Shown here: one piece after another, positions 1 through 8,959 of the stretch
Layout of the letters: every line of letters begins with the position of its first letter
Numbering within the stretch: the first letter of the stretch is position 1
Assembly: GCA_016722525.1 (NCBI GenBank)
Contig: JADKJB010000026.1
Span: 1 to 15,192 of the forward strand
Length of the DNA: 15,192 bases
DNA from: Bacteroidota bacterium
GTDB taxonomy: Bacteria > Bacteroidota > Bacteroidia > AKYH767-A > OLB10
Reading direction: 5' to 3'
The notes under the pieces: model-generated
What the model saw: only the letters and a program-made list of their open reading frames with translations
What the model was told of the DNA's origin: nothing
The model's database searches: none
Made by a program: the position numbers and the translations under genes

Positions 1-112
1 AAGAAGCGGATTTCGGAGCACAAAATTGTCAACACACCACAGAATTTGATGCGAGGTAGAATGTTCAATTAACCACTGAACCCGCTTTTTTGTAAAAACC
101 GCTGTTAGGCGT
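1..112. repeat. attC-like imperfect stem-loop at left edge of the R-M operon
   Basis: AAGCGG at 4-9 pairs with CCGCTT at 82-87. AATTG..AAC at 24-33 pairs with GTTCAATT at 63-70, leaving a two-base TC bulge. The element ends in GTTAGGC at 104-110, which fits the integron core consensus GTTRRRY. Read on the minus strand it directly follows the methyltransferase stop codon, where the recombination site of a gene cassette would lie. The outer partner core (RYYYAAC on the plus strand) is not visible and may lie before base 1. Long, bulged, two-arm hairpins with these cores are typical of attC sites. No integrase gene is in the window, so the assignment is an inference. Confidence 0.45.
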
Positions 113-155
113 TCGTTGTTTTTTCGATGCGATTTCAGTAAATAAATTTAGTTTT

Positions 156-1176
156 TTATGTCTTTTGATAAGATTCAAGCATCCTTTCTCCAATTGCTTT
201 TATTACCGGTACAACAACGGAATTTCCTAATTGCTTATAAGCTTGATTATTTGAAACGGGGAAGATAAACTTGTCAGGAAACCCTTGTAATCTTGCTGCT
301 TCTCTAACTGAAAGTTTTCTTTTTATATCCCATAGCTTAGGTGTACGATTTGCAATTATAGTACAAGCATAAGTGTCTAAACAAGAATAAAAAGCCTCTT
401 GAATTTGTGTCTTGGCTACATCTCCTACATGAAATCTTAGCGAACCATCTGCTTTTTGAAAAGAAAAGATTCCGTGTTTCCCCTTTTTAGTATTTGCAGC
501 ATATTTTGAATTGTCGTGCTTGACTCTAATTTCATTTGATTGAAAATGATAATCAATTCTCGCAATTTCGAAATCAGTTAATTTTAAACTTTTATCATCA
601 TTGTATTCGTTTGATATAATGTCTTTTAATTTGGGTATAATGTTTTTACCCTTTGGAAATTCAAATTCTATTTCTTTATCAAATCCCACACAATACCAAC
701 GTTCTCTTTTTTTGTGGAACTCCAAACTTTAAACTATCAATTATTGTCCAGTTAATATTATAACCTAATTGGATTAACGTATCCTCAATTACTTTTAATG
801 TTTGTCCTGAGTTATGCGATTTTAAGCCTTTAACGTTTTCTAAAAGAAACATCTTTGGCTTATGATGTTTAATTATTCTCACAACATCGAAAAATAATGT
901 ACCTCTTGTCTTGTCTTCAAATCCTTCATTTCGACCAGAATAACTAAAAAGGTTGGCAAGGAAAACCTGCAAGTAAAATATCAAATGCGGGGATTTCTTT
1001 TGCTGGTATTTTTGTAATGTCACCATGTGGAACCTCTCCAAAATTTGCTTCATAAGTAATGTTTGCATACTTATCAATATCTGATGAAAAACACACTCAC
1101 AGCCCAAATCGTCAAAAGCTTGACGAAAACCTCCAATACCGCAAAACAAATCAATAAACTTGTATCTCATTCCCAT
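156..1176 (-). CDS. C5-cytosine DNA methyltransferase of the R-M operon, three frame breaks
   Basis: This enzyme would transfer a methyl group from SAM to C5 of cytosine and protect host DNA from the adjacent McrBC-like nuclease. Once repaired it is about 339 residues, a normal size for a HhaI-like enzyme. Conserved motifs appear in order: motif I DLFCGIGGF near the start, catalytic motif IV GFPCQPF, motif VI ENVKGL, motif VIII FGVPQKRER, motif IX REAARLQGFP and motif X QLGNSVVVPVI. The variable stretch between VIII and IX would be the target-recognition region. The frame breaks at 1087-1091 (five bases, six expected), 946-950 (five, four expected) and 707-713 (seven, six expected), all in A/T runs; the catalytic PCQ is read only in the shifted frame. 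Two start codons are possible, 1176 and 1170. The second is better spaced from an upstream AGGA. It is the last gene of the operon. Confidence 0.9.
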
Positions 1177-1179
1177 TTC

Positions 1180-1251
1180 CTATGTGTATTTTAAACAATA
1201 TTTTATATTATTAATTAGTCCATCTTTCCTCTTTTCAAAATCTGCATTCAT
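1180..1251 (-). CDS. possible 23-residue small ORF between nuclease and methyltransferase
   Basis: An ATG at 1251 opens a 24-codon frame that ends in TAG three bases before the methyltransferase ATG at 1176. It begins 11 bases after the nuclease stop. The peptide is short and charged (it starts MNADFEKRKDGLINN) and matches no family I recognise. Its stop lies close enough to the next start for translational coupling, so it could be a leader that tunes methyltransferase synthesis. It could equally be chance reading of an AT-rich spacer. No clear Shine-Dalgarno precedes it. Confidence 0.2.
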   Translation of the reverse strand: MNADFEKRKDGLINNIKYCLKYT

Positions 1252-1262
1252 ATTGATAGAAA

Positions 1263-2403
1263 TCAAAAGAAATTAATATCAACACCCATAATATCTAATG
1301 TTATAGGTTCATAAAAATCATCCGATGGGTAAATTAAGCCACAAATATCGGTATTTAGTTGAGTAGAATAAAATAATAGCTGGTAAATATCTGCCACGCT
1401 TGTAAGTTCACTAGGATTACTTTCAGTTGGAGAAAAGTACTTGTTCTTAACGTCAAATACTGCTCGTGCCTTGCCATCAATAAAATCAACAATTATATCT
1501 GCGAGAAGGCTTTGTCCTATTTGTTGCTTCCAATTGATTTCAGCAAATTTCTTTGGTTTGTCCCACTTATTGATTTTATGGTCTAACTCACGTTCCAAAA
1601 TTTTACGTACGTACTTTTCAAAGGTGTCATTTGAATTTTCTAAAAATGCATTCCATTGTATGCCACCTTCAGAGGAATATCCTAATTTGAAGTCTAATAT
1701 TATTTTTAAAGCATATTCTAAAGTAATTGCATAGTAAGGATTAGTAGAATGAAAATTCAGTACATCAGGTTTCAGATTAATGTAATCTTTTTTGTAGTCT
1801 GAAACATTCTCGAAATGATTTAAAAGTTGTATCACCGAGTATCGATTATTTTTACTTAATCCAGTATATTCTTGTATTTTTAAAATTGCTGTTTTAATAA
1901 TTTGATTTGCAGGATTATCAATCTTATAATCGTCAATTGATGTTGGGAAACCTTCAATTGGTATTAGTTTTTTATTGTATTCGAAAAATAATTTTCCCTT
2001 TTGGCTTAAAACTTTTGATTTTCTTAGGTGCAAATGAGCCAGTTAATCCAAAACCTAATAAATCAGTGCATACTTCAATAAAATTTTTCAATCAAACCGT
2101 TAACTCCAAACGATGAATCATTTGAGTATGAGCTTGATTTAATTGAATTGTAGTTTAAGTTATCTATATACAAAAGCATCTCAAAATAATGATTCAAGCT
2201 AAGTACTTTGTGTCTTGGTTTAATTCTAATTAAGGTCTTCTTTTTAATTGAATTTCACCAATTGTGTAGTCTTCTGTTGTTAATTTATTTTCAACAACAA
2301 AAAATGGCAAATTTGAGACTGACTTTTTTATCTGAAGAAGACCTTTAATGTCATCATCATCCAATGAAATAGCTTCATTTTCGAAAATTTCTATAATCTT
2401 CAT
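1263..2403 (-). CDS. McrC-like PD-(D/E)xK endonuclease subunit (LlaJI R2-type), frame-broken near the N terminus
   Basis: This is the likely DNA-cleaving partner of the upstream AAA+ motor. The repaired length is about 379 residues, close to McrC (E. coli 348). The C-terminal nuclease core is intact: LLADIIVDF supplies the first Asp (about residue 302), AVFDVKNKY gives the DxK (about 317-319), and DIYQLLFYS gives the Gln helix typical of McrC. The N-terminal part (EIFENEAISL, then GLIEKFIEVCTDLLGFGL) matches the McrC layout but is spread over several frames. The breaks are at 2241-2245 (one A short), 2080-2083 (one base extra) and one near 2025-2050. The ATG at 2403 overlaps the motor's TGA as ATGA, so the two are probably translationally coupled. 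A TTG-started fragment from 2033 is only the unbroken part. Confidence 0.82.
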
Positions 2404-4000
2404 GAAATATATTCAGATATAGCATTAACAAAAGCTTCTCCAGTTAATCTGTTTTTTAGCTTATCTCCTATAACCTCATTTACTTTGTTTACTTCTTTGT
2501 TGCAATAATCTTCAATCATTGATAGAATTTTATAATTAAACAAATCCTCTAGGTTTTCATTTGACCAATTATACAAATCAGCAGATTTGACAGATTCATT
2601 ATAAAAAATAGTTTGACCAATTACTAGTTCATTATTCTTTAGAGTATTTTTAAGTTGAGTATTAATTTTCTTTAGTAAATCGGCCAATGAAATTCCACTT
2701 TCTGTTTTTGTTGTATCAGTCAACGCATTTTCATTTGGTGCAATGTAAATATCAACGAATCTTCTACTCAATGCAAAATCTATAGAGCCGAGAGTTCTAT
2801 CCGAAGTGTTCATTGTTGCTATGATAAACAGGTTTTTGGGAATGTTAAGTATTTCCTCCTTACCTGCAATTAAAGTACTAAGGCTATAATTTCTATCTAA
2901 ACATTGTATTATTTCTCCGAAAACACTCCCAACATTTGCTCTGTTAATTTCGTCAATAATTAAAACAAATTTGTCTTTTCCGGAACTCTTTACTTTGTCT
3001 AAAAATCTCAAAAACACACCTCTGTTCGTTTCAACTTTGTCACCATTTACTATAAAACCTCCAATGAAATCTTGATAAGAATATTGTGGATGGAATTGAA
3101 TTTTTAGTATTGAATCTAAGTTAGAATTGCCAGTGATTATTTTCTTTGAAATAATGTCTGCAATGTAAGATTTTGAAGTACCAGGAGGTCCCGATAGGAT
3201 AATTTGAAAATTGTCTTTGATTAGCTTTTGTATTTTTTCAACCGAGACATTTGTTTGATTATTCATGATTTTATTTTTATATTCATAATATGCTTGAGGT
3301 TCTGCAACTGCAATAACCGTTGATTCGTTCCATGAGCTACTTGTGGTATTTGGAGGGGAGCCGATAAGATTTCTAATCTCACCCATATCACATTCTTCGT
3401 TTGAAAATTCAATATCAAAAAGAACAGATTTGTCGAATAGACCACCAAGTTCTCGTTCGGTAATATTAAGTTCTTTTATAAATCCTTGAATAAGTTCATT
3501 AGGACTATATGAACGTTCGAATTTAGTGAAACGATTATACCAAACCACTAAAGGCCATAATTTGATTTTGTTGTTTGGGATTGTTAAATCTTTAATCTCG
3601 TCAACATAATTATTAGCAAACTTGATTTTGTTGTTGTAAATATCTTCTCTAATTATTTTTCTCCAAGTTGTGGCTCCACCAATGATATTATTTTTAATTC
3701 TTGATGAAACCCATTTCTTTAAAGTTTCTGATGGAGCTTGTGCAGCCCATTCCTTCATTGAAAAAGGGTTGATAAAGTCATATTTTTCAGGCTTTTGTTC
3801 AAAGTATGAAAAAGTAAGCTTAAATCGCTTGCAATTGGATAGCCTTTTTCTGTAATTACTTCAACTGGTAGAGCTGCTGTATCGTTTATGCCGCAGCCTT
3901 TAAGTATAAGAAATATATGAAAAATGCTAGCGTTCTTGACTTCGACATTTGTCAATTCCGTGTATGCTTCTTTTATTGTCTGCGTACTTATAAATTTCAT
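2400..4000 (-). CDS. McrB-like AAA+ GTPase subunit (LlaJI R1-type), one frame break
   Basis: This is the motor and recognition subunit of an McrBC-like restriction enzyme. The repaired protein is about 533 residues. Seen in order are Walker A GPPGTSKS (about 271-278), the McrB-type FHPQYSYQDFIGGF, Walker B LIIDEINR (about 347-354), MNTSDR in the place of the McrB nucleotide-specificity/sensor motif (about 397-402), and SRRF as an arginine-finger region (about 412-415). Residues 1-190 have no motif I recognise and should hold the DNA-specificity domain; in LlaJI R1 this part is B3-like, but I cannot show that here. One A is missing from the run at 3783-3787, which splits the first 81 residues from the rest. 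It is the first gene of the operon, with its ATG at 4000 only 35 bases from the right boundary motif. Confidence 0.88.
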
Positions 4001-4035
4001 ACTTTAATTTCTTGGTCTACGGTTTCTTTACAATG

Positions 4036-4044
4036 ACGCCTAAC
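4036..4044 (-). repeat. right boundary copy of GTTAGGCGT
   Basis: ACGCCTAAC on the plus strand is the exact reverse complement of GTTAGGCGT at 104-112. Read on the minus strand, GTTAGGC (a GTTRRRY core) comes just before the first gene of the operon, as the leading edge of an integron gene cassette would. The sequence beyond it (4045-4076) has a GTTAAAC that could be a partner core. That spacing, about 39 bases, is short for a full attC, and I see no strong stem there. Confidence 0.4.
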
Positions 4045-4154
4045 ATCTTCACACTCGCAAACTCCTTTCGTTAAACAAACTGATCTCGGATATTGATCGC
4101 CTATTTGGTTGCCGGGTAAAAGAATGCTTTAAATGCACGTAGGAGGAAACTAGC

Positions 4155-4190
4155 ATGACTTTTTCAAAATTAATTAGAATATTTGATTAA
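4155..4190 (+). CDS. possible 11-residue ORF with a canonical Shine-Dalgarno
   Basis: AGGAGG at 4141-4146 lies eight bases before an ATG that opens MTFSKLIRIFD and stops at TAA. Such a strong ribosome site is rare in Bacteroidota and in the rest of this window. It could be a leader peptide, the broken start of a lost gene, or chance. No product is recognisable. Confidence 0.2.
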   Translation: MTFSKLIRIFD

Positions 4191-4580
4191 AACTAATTTG
4201 TGCTAAGTATAAAAGAAAGAGGTTCGGAATTGTCAAATCACTGAATGATTGAGACTCCTTGCACTTAGGCAGGTGAAATTGTTCGTATTTAACAAACAAC
4301 AGCGCAGGAATTTACTATGCGCCTCTGTTTTATTTACCTTTTTAGAAATCAAAAATAATTTCAACGTCCATTAGGGCATTTTGACAAGCTGTTTACTACT
4401 TAATAACTTTCCGGTTCATTTTGCAACACGGTTTAAGGGGGTCAACCACCTAAAGTTGCTCCTGGGAATTGCCTGTTCCAACTATCAAATCAATTAAGTG
4501 GGTATGTGAAACGGCAGCCATTTTTTACCTGCTCAGCGCAAGCGATTTCAACCCATCTCCACACCAATTAAGTGTTGAAA

Positions 4581-4617
4581 CCGTTTGCAAACGGAAACCA
4601 ATTTTTGACTATTATTG
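4581..4617 (+). promoter_or_regulatory. candidate operator palindrome and promoter before the membrane glycosyltransferase-like gene
   Basis: CCGTTTGCAAACGG (4581-4594) is a perfect 14-base palindrome. It contains a TTTG (4584-4587) that could act as a -33 element. TATTATTG at 4610-4617 differs by one base from the Bacteroidota -7 box TAnnTTTG, with a spacing of 22 that is slightly long. The gene starts at 4633. The palindrome is seen directly; the promoter and operator roles are inferred. Confidence 0.3.
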
Positions 4618-4632
4618 TGATCTGATTCCAAA

Positions 4633-6458
4633 ATGAGCGCTAAAAAACCCATCCCCCAACCGTCGCACCTGAAAAAGGTGCCTGATAATCAGCTAAATGC
4701 GTTTGATCGTTGGGAGGCTTATCTGCAAAGGAATCAAACCCGGCTGTTGTTGTTGCTGCCCTTAATTTTGGGTGTTTTGTTTGCTACGTTAACGTTCGAT
4801 ATGAAAATTAGCGAGGGCAACGACGATGCCATGTACATTGAGGCGGCCAGTAAATACGCTGCCGATTTTACCGGTTACTTTTACACCGCCAATGCGCCCT
4901 TTTATCCACTGGTGCTGGGTATAGTTACCATGGCGACCGGTCTCCACCTCACCATTTTTAAACTACTCAATGTGTTCTTTTTTCTGCTGCACCTGGCACT
5001 GTTCTACTATGCCTTCCGCAAGCGCATGCCATTAGTTATTCTTTGGCCGGTGCTGCTGTTTAGTTCCCTTAACTCGTACCTGCTGTATTATGCCAGTCAA
5101 ACTTATACCGAAATGCTATTTTTGACGCTACAGGCGTTCTTTTTTATAGTATTTTTTAATTGGTATGAAAAATTAAAAGCTCCGTTAGCAGCCGGCAATA
5201 AACTGTTGGTAGTAGGCGAATTGCAAGCCAATAACTCGGCAGGCAACACTAAAAAAGGCTTATTGATTCGTGGTGCTTTGGCTATTGGAGGCGCACTATT
5301 TCTAATGACCTTTTGTAAAAACATTGCTATTGGTATGCTGGCAGCGGTAAGTTTGTTTTTGCTGTTGCAGCAGCAGTACCGTATGTTGCTTTTAACCGTT
5401 GCAGGCTATATGGTAGTGCGACTGGGCTTTGAGGGTGTGAAAGCCGTTATTTGGGGTGCCGGCAACCAGTATGGCAGCCAGAGTGCTATTTTGCTTCAAA
5501 AAGATGCGTATAACGCTGCTGCCGGTCAAGAAGATTTCTCGGGTTTATTACCCGATTCTTCGAAAATTTCAACTTATACATCTCCAAGCGGCTCTTCCAA
5601 ATACTTGGCTTTAAAGATCCCGATAGCATGGAAACCAAAACCATTCTCTCCGTATTTATTTTCGCGCTGGTGCTATTTGCCGCCTGGCGCATTTACAGAG
5701 ATGTGTGGGCACAAGGAAAGCAACTAAGTAATCACAAAAATAGTGCTGATGGCAAAAACAGCACCTCATTTGCCCGTTCCATAGCATTGGTACTGGTTTA
5801 TGTAGGCACTATGCTGGGACTTACCTTTTTAGTGCTGCAAACCCGATGGGATCAGCCCCGGTTAATAATGGTGTATGTACCCTTGCTATTGCTGGTGGTG
5901 TTGTATGGTTTTTATTCCTACCTTCACCGTAGCGGCAGTGTTGGCTTATTGGGCTATTTGGCCCTTGCAGTACTTATTGTTGGAAGCAGCTTTATGACCA
6001 CAGCCAAAAAAGCAGTCTCTAATTTCCCGGTTCTTAAAAAGAATATACAAGGCGATAAGTATTATGGCTACACCCCTGACTGGGAAAATTACCTACGTAT
6101 GAGTGAGTGGTGTGCCGATAGCCTCCCTCCTTCCAGCCTGGTAGCCTGCCGCAAAGCACCCATGAGTTTCGTTTATGGCCGTGGCCGGCCCTTCTTTCCG
6201 GTATATTCGGTAATCGCCATTGATAGCACCACTAACCTCTCTAACCCCGATAGCGCCCTAAACTACTTTAACCAAAATAAGGTGACCCACGTGCTCCTTG
6301 CTAACCTGCGCCGTAACCCTAATAAAATTGATGGCTATATTATTAATACGATGCACCGTATGCTGCAACCCATAGCTCAAAAATATCCCCAAAAAATACA
6401 ACTCGTTAAACAAATTGGTAATACGGAACCAAGTTATTTGTATGAAATTAAATATTAA
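4633..6458 (+). CDS. GT-C-fold-like multispanning membrane protein (GT39/ArnT-type), one frame break
   Basis: The repaired product is about 608 residues, with a cytoplasmic N terminus, a first membrane helix at about 37-55 and many further hydrophobic helices. A soluble domain of about 150 residues follows at the C terminus. The acidic EGNDDAMY motif (about 61-68) just after helix 1, and the following NAPFYP, match the layout of lipid-phosphate-sugar glycosyltransferases of the GT-C superfamily, where the acidic pair binds metal or acts as base. It probably moves a sugar from a polyprenyl-phosphate donor on the outer side of the inner membrane; the substrate cannot be told. A base is missing at about 5550, where TTACCC should read TTAACCC. 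The two halves otherwise join smoothly through GLLTRFFENFNLYISKRLFQ. Its GC content is clearly higher than that of the two genes that follow one base later. Confidence 0.72.
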
Positions 6459-7231
6459 GTGATGGGTAGTTTTTGGAGTTTTTTGCACTTAAAAGAAGTT
6501 AATAAAATTGAAATTGACTCAATAGAGCGTTCATTAGAACATAGAAAAATTATTGAAAAAAAAACGTTTCTAAATTCACTATATATCGAATGGTATACTA
6601 AAATTAAAAAAATTTCAAATTACAATGAATATGGCAATTTCTTAGAATTAGGAAGTGGAGCTGGTTTCATAAAAAAAATCATGCCCAATGTTGTTACATC
6701 AGATGTAATTAATATTTCAGGACTTGATAAAATAATTTTTGCAAATAATATTCCATTCGAAAACAAATCTTTGGATGCTATTATTATGGTAGATGTATTT
6801 CACCATATTCCAAATGTTAGAGAATTTTTAAATGAAGCTGATAGAGTACTAAAAACAGATGGAGTTATTGTAATGTCTGAACCATGGAATTCGATTTTTG
6901 GGAGATTCATATATACTTTTTTTCATCATGAACCATTTAAAGTAAATTCAGTCTGGGAATTAGCAAATCAAGGTCCTCTTTCTTCAGCTAATGGAGCCTT
7001 ACCTTGGATTGTATTTGATCGCGATAAAGTAATCTTTGAAAAGAATTCCCCAACTTGAAAATTGAAAAAATCGTCTACCACACCCCATTTAGGTATTTAT
7101 TAAGTGGAGGCGTTTCAGTTAAACAATTGGTTCCTGCTTTTTCATTTAAATTTTTTACCATGATAGATAATCTATTTTCTTCCAAGTTTATTTCAATGTT
7201 TGCCTATATTATTATTAGGAAAAAAAAGTAA
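6459..7231 (+). CDS. class I SAM-dependent methyltransferase (type 11), one frame break
   Basis: The SAM-binding motif FLELGSGAGF lies at about 61-70. The later LDAIIMVDVFHHIPNVREFL and the VLKTDGVIVMSEP strand are typical of methyltransferase type 11 domains. The likely start is the ATG at 6462 rather than the GTG at 6459. One A is missing from the run at 7039-7042. Restored, the frame continues EFPNLKIEKIVYHTPFRYL to a TAA at 7229-7231, giving about 256 residues. That TAA shares its last base with the next gene's ATG (TAATG), which suggests coupled translation. The DNA is strongly AT-rich compared with the preceding gene, suggesting a different origin. The methyl acceptor is unknown; the context suggests a glycan or lipid-linked sugar. 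Confidence 0.78.
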
Positions 7232-8662
7232 TGGATTCAACTTCAAAAAACTCAAAAAACACCAGTAAGTATTTTAATGAAAATGCAAAAGTTTCATTTA
7301 TAAATCAAAAAAAACATTCATACTATTGGAATAATATAACCGAATATTGTAATTACTTCTCAAACGATGCTTTGAATGTTTTGGAAATTGGTTGCGGTTT
7401 CGGAGGTTTGATAGGAAACATTTCAGGAAAAAATAAAACTGGAATAGATTTTAATGCAGAATCAATAGAAATTGCAAAAAACAACTTCCCCGAAGTCGAA
7501 TTTATTGTTATGGATGCTGAAGAAATTGTTTTAGTCCAAAAATTTGATTTAATTATTATATCCAATTTAATTGGCTTCATTTCAGATGTCCAAAAACTTT
7601 TTAATCAACTAAAAAATATCTCATGCTAGGACTAAAATAATTATAACCTATTATAATCACTTTTGGGAACCAATTCTAAAAATTGGTGAATTAATTAGAT
7701 TCAAGAAGGCTACCCCAGTTCAAAATTGGCTCTCTCAATCTGATATTAAAAATTTATTGTACCTTGAAGGTTTTGAAGTATATAGGGAGAGCAAAAGAAT
7801 GCTTATTCCAATCTATATTCCAATAATATCAAATTTGTTTAATAAATACTTTGCAAATCTTCCAATTATTAAAAATTTAAATATTAATAATTATACATTT
7901 GCGAAGCCGCTAGAATGTAATAACTCCAGCAATGATGTTCAATCGAGTTATTCTGTATCTATAATTATTCCTGCTTGCAATGAAAGTGGAAATAGAAAAT
8001 GCTATAGTGCGAATTCCAAAATTTGGCAAATGGCAAGAAATAATTTTTGTCGGGAAATTCAAGTGATGATACTTGGGCAAAAATAAATGAGATTTCTGAA
8101 AATATAAAGATGTATGCAATATTGTGTGTGTCAAACAAGAAGGAAAGGGTAAAAATGATGCTGTTAAAAAAGGATTTTTTTTAGCAAAAGGTGAAATTTT
8201 GATGATTTTGGACGCTGATTTAACTGTCTCCCCCGAAGAATTACCAAAATTTTACAATGCCATTTCAACTCATAAAGCTGATTTCATCAATGGATGTAGA
8301 TTGGTCTACCCAATGGAAAAACAAGCAATGAGATTTTTAAATATGCTTGGAAATAAATTTTTTTAGCGCAATTTTCACATGGCTGTTAGAACAATCATTG
8401 AAAGATACATTATGTGGAACAAAGTTATGTTTAAAGTTGATTATAATAATTTGAAAACAATAGAAAATATTTTGGAGATTTTGATCCTTTTGGAGATTTT
8501 GATCTATTATTTGGAGCGTATAAATTAAATTTAAAAATAATTGAAATGCCAATAAAATATAAAGAAAGAACGTATGGCACAACAAATATTTCAAGATTTA
8601 AACATGGATTAATTTTAATTAGAATGTGTGTTTTTGCCGCAAGAAAAATTAAATTTCATTAA
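7231..8662 (+). CDS. fused SAM methyltransferase / family 2 glycosyltransferase, about seven frame breaks
   Basis: Read across frames this is one protein of about 480 residues. The N-terminal methyltransferase has LNVLEIGCGFGG (about 48-59) and GIDFNAESIEIAKNNFPEVE. A linker leads to a GT2 domain that starts SVSIIIPACNESGN (from about 7949), continues through KGKNDAVKKGFFLAKGE and has ILDADLT as the metal/nucleotide-sugar motif (about 8203-8223). It ends with DPFGDFDLLFGA and a RTYGTTNISRFKHG tail. The GT2 half resembles DPM1-like enzymes that charge polyprenyl phosphate. Breaks lie near 7620, 7993, 8052, 8118, 8358-8364 (seven T, six expected), 8421-8423 and 8470-8473. No long unit is out of place, so the order of domains is secure even though the reading frame is not. 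Such MT-GT2 fusions are known from polysaccharide loci. Confidence 0.75.
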
Positions 8663-8959
8663 AGTGTAATCTATCAAGGGAATTTTAGTATCTTCCTAGA
8701 AAGATTGCTTAAAATTTCCGTTCAGGCTAATTATCAGGGTAGCAATTTTTCATGACGACTTGTTTTGTAAACTGGAAGTCCCTAGAAAATATTTATAAAG
8801 TGAGAGTAATTCATTGCTCAGTGTTGTTCTGTGATCCTCCCAGCCTTTTCCCTTCAGATTAAAAACAGAATTTCAAGTTCAGCCTTAAAAACAAAAGAAA
8901 AAGAAAAAAAATTTGTTCAGCACTGGTTGCAGCCCTAATAAAATCGCCAAGGCTGGCTC
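8663..8959. other. convergent intergenic spacer
   Basis: This lies between the stop of the plus-strand fusion gene and the stop of the minus-strand GT4 gene. It is AT-rich with an A-rich tract at about 8889-8912. I see no clear stem followed by a T-run on either strand and no gene. A short plus-strand frame crossing into the GT4 gene is an antisense shadow. Confidence 0.5.

Larger units (their letters stand above)
4045..4632. other. noncoding spacer between R-M operon and glycan locus
   Basis: This stretch of about 590 bases has no credible long gene on either strand. It holds an AGGAGG followed by an 11-codon ORF (4141-4190), a weak GCGCA/TGCGC hairpin (4302-4322) and a perfect palindrome (4581-4594) just before the next gene. 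No IS ends or tRNA are visible. Confidence 0.6.

Noticed and set aside
2033..2400. Separate short gene upstream of the nuclease
   Set aside because: The frames in this stretch join into the McrC N terminus (EKFIEVCTDLL region) once single bases are corrected, so it belongs to the same gene.
4302..4332. Possible rho-independent terminator (GCGCA/TGCGC followed by a T-rich stretch)
   Set aside because: The stem is only five base pairs with an 11-base loop, and the T stretch is interrupted; no gene ends close by on that strand.
8470..8504. 17-base direct repeat with an 18-base period
   Set aside because: It encodes the GDFDPFGDFDLLFG segment, which I recall as a normal conserved motif of this glycosyltransferase group, so it is a coding repeat and not a mobile or variable repeat.
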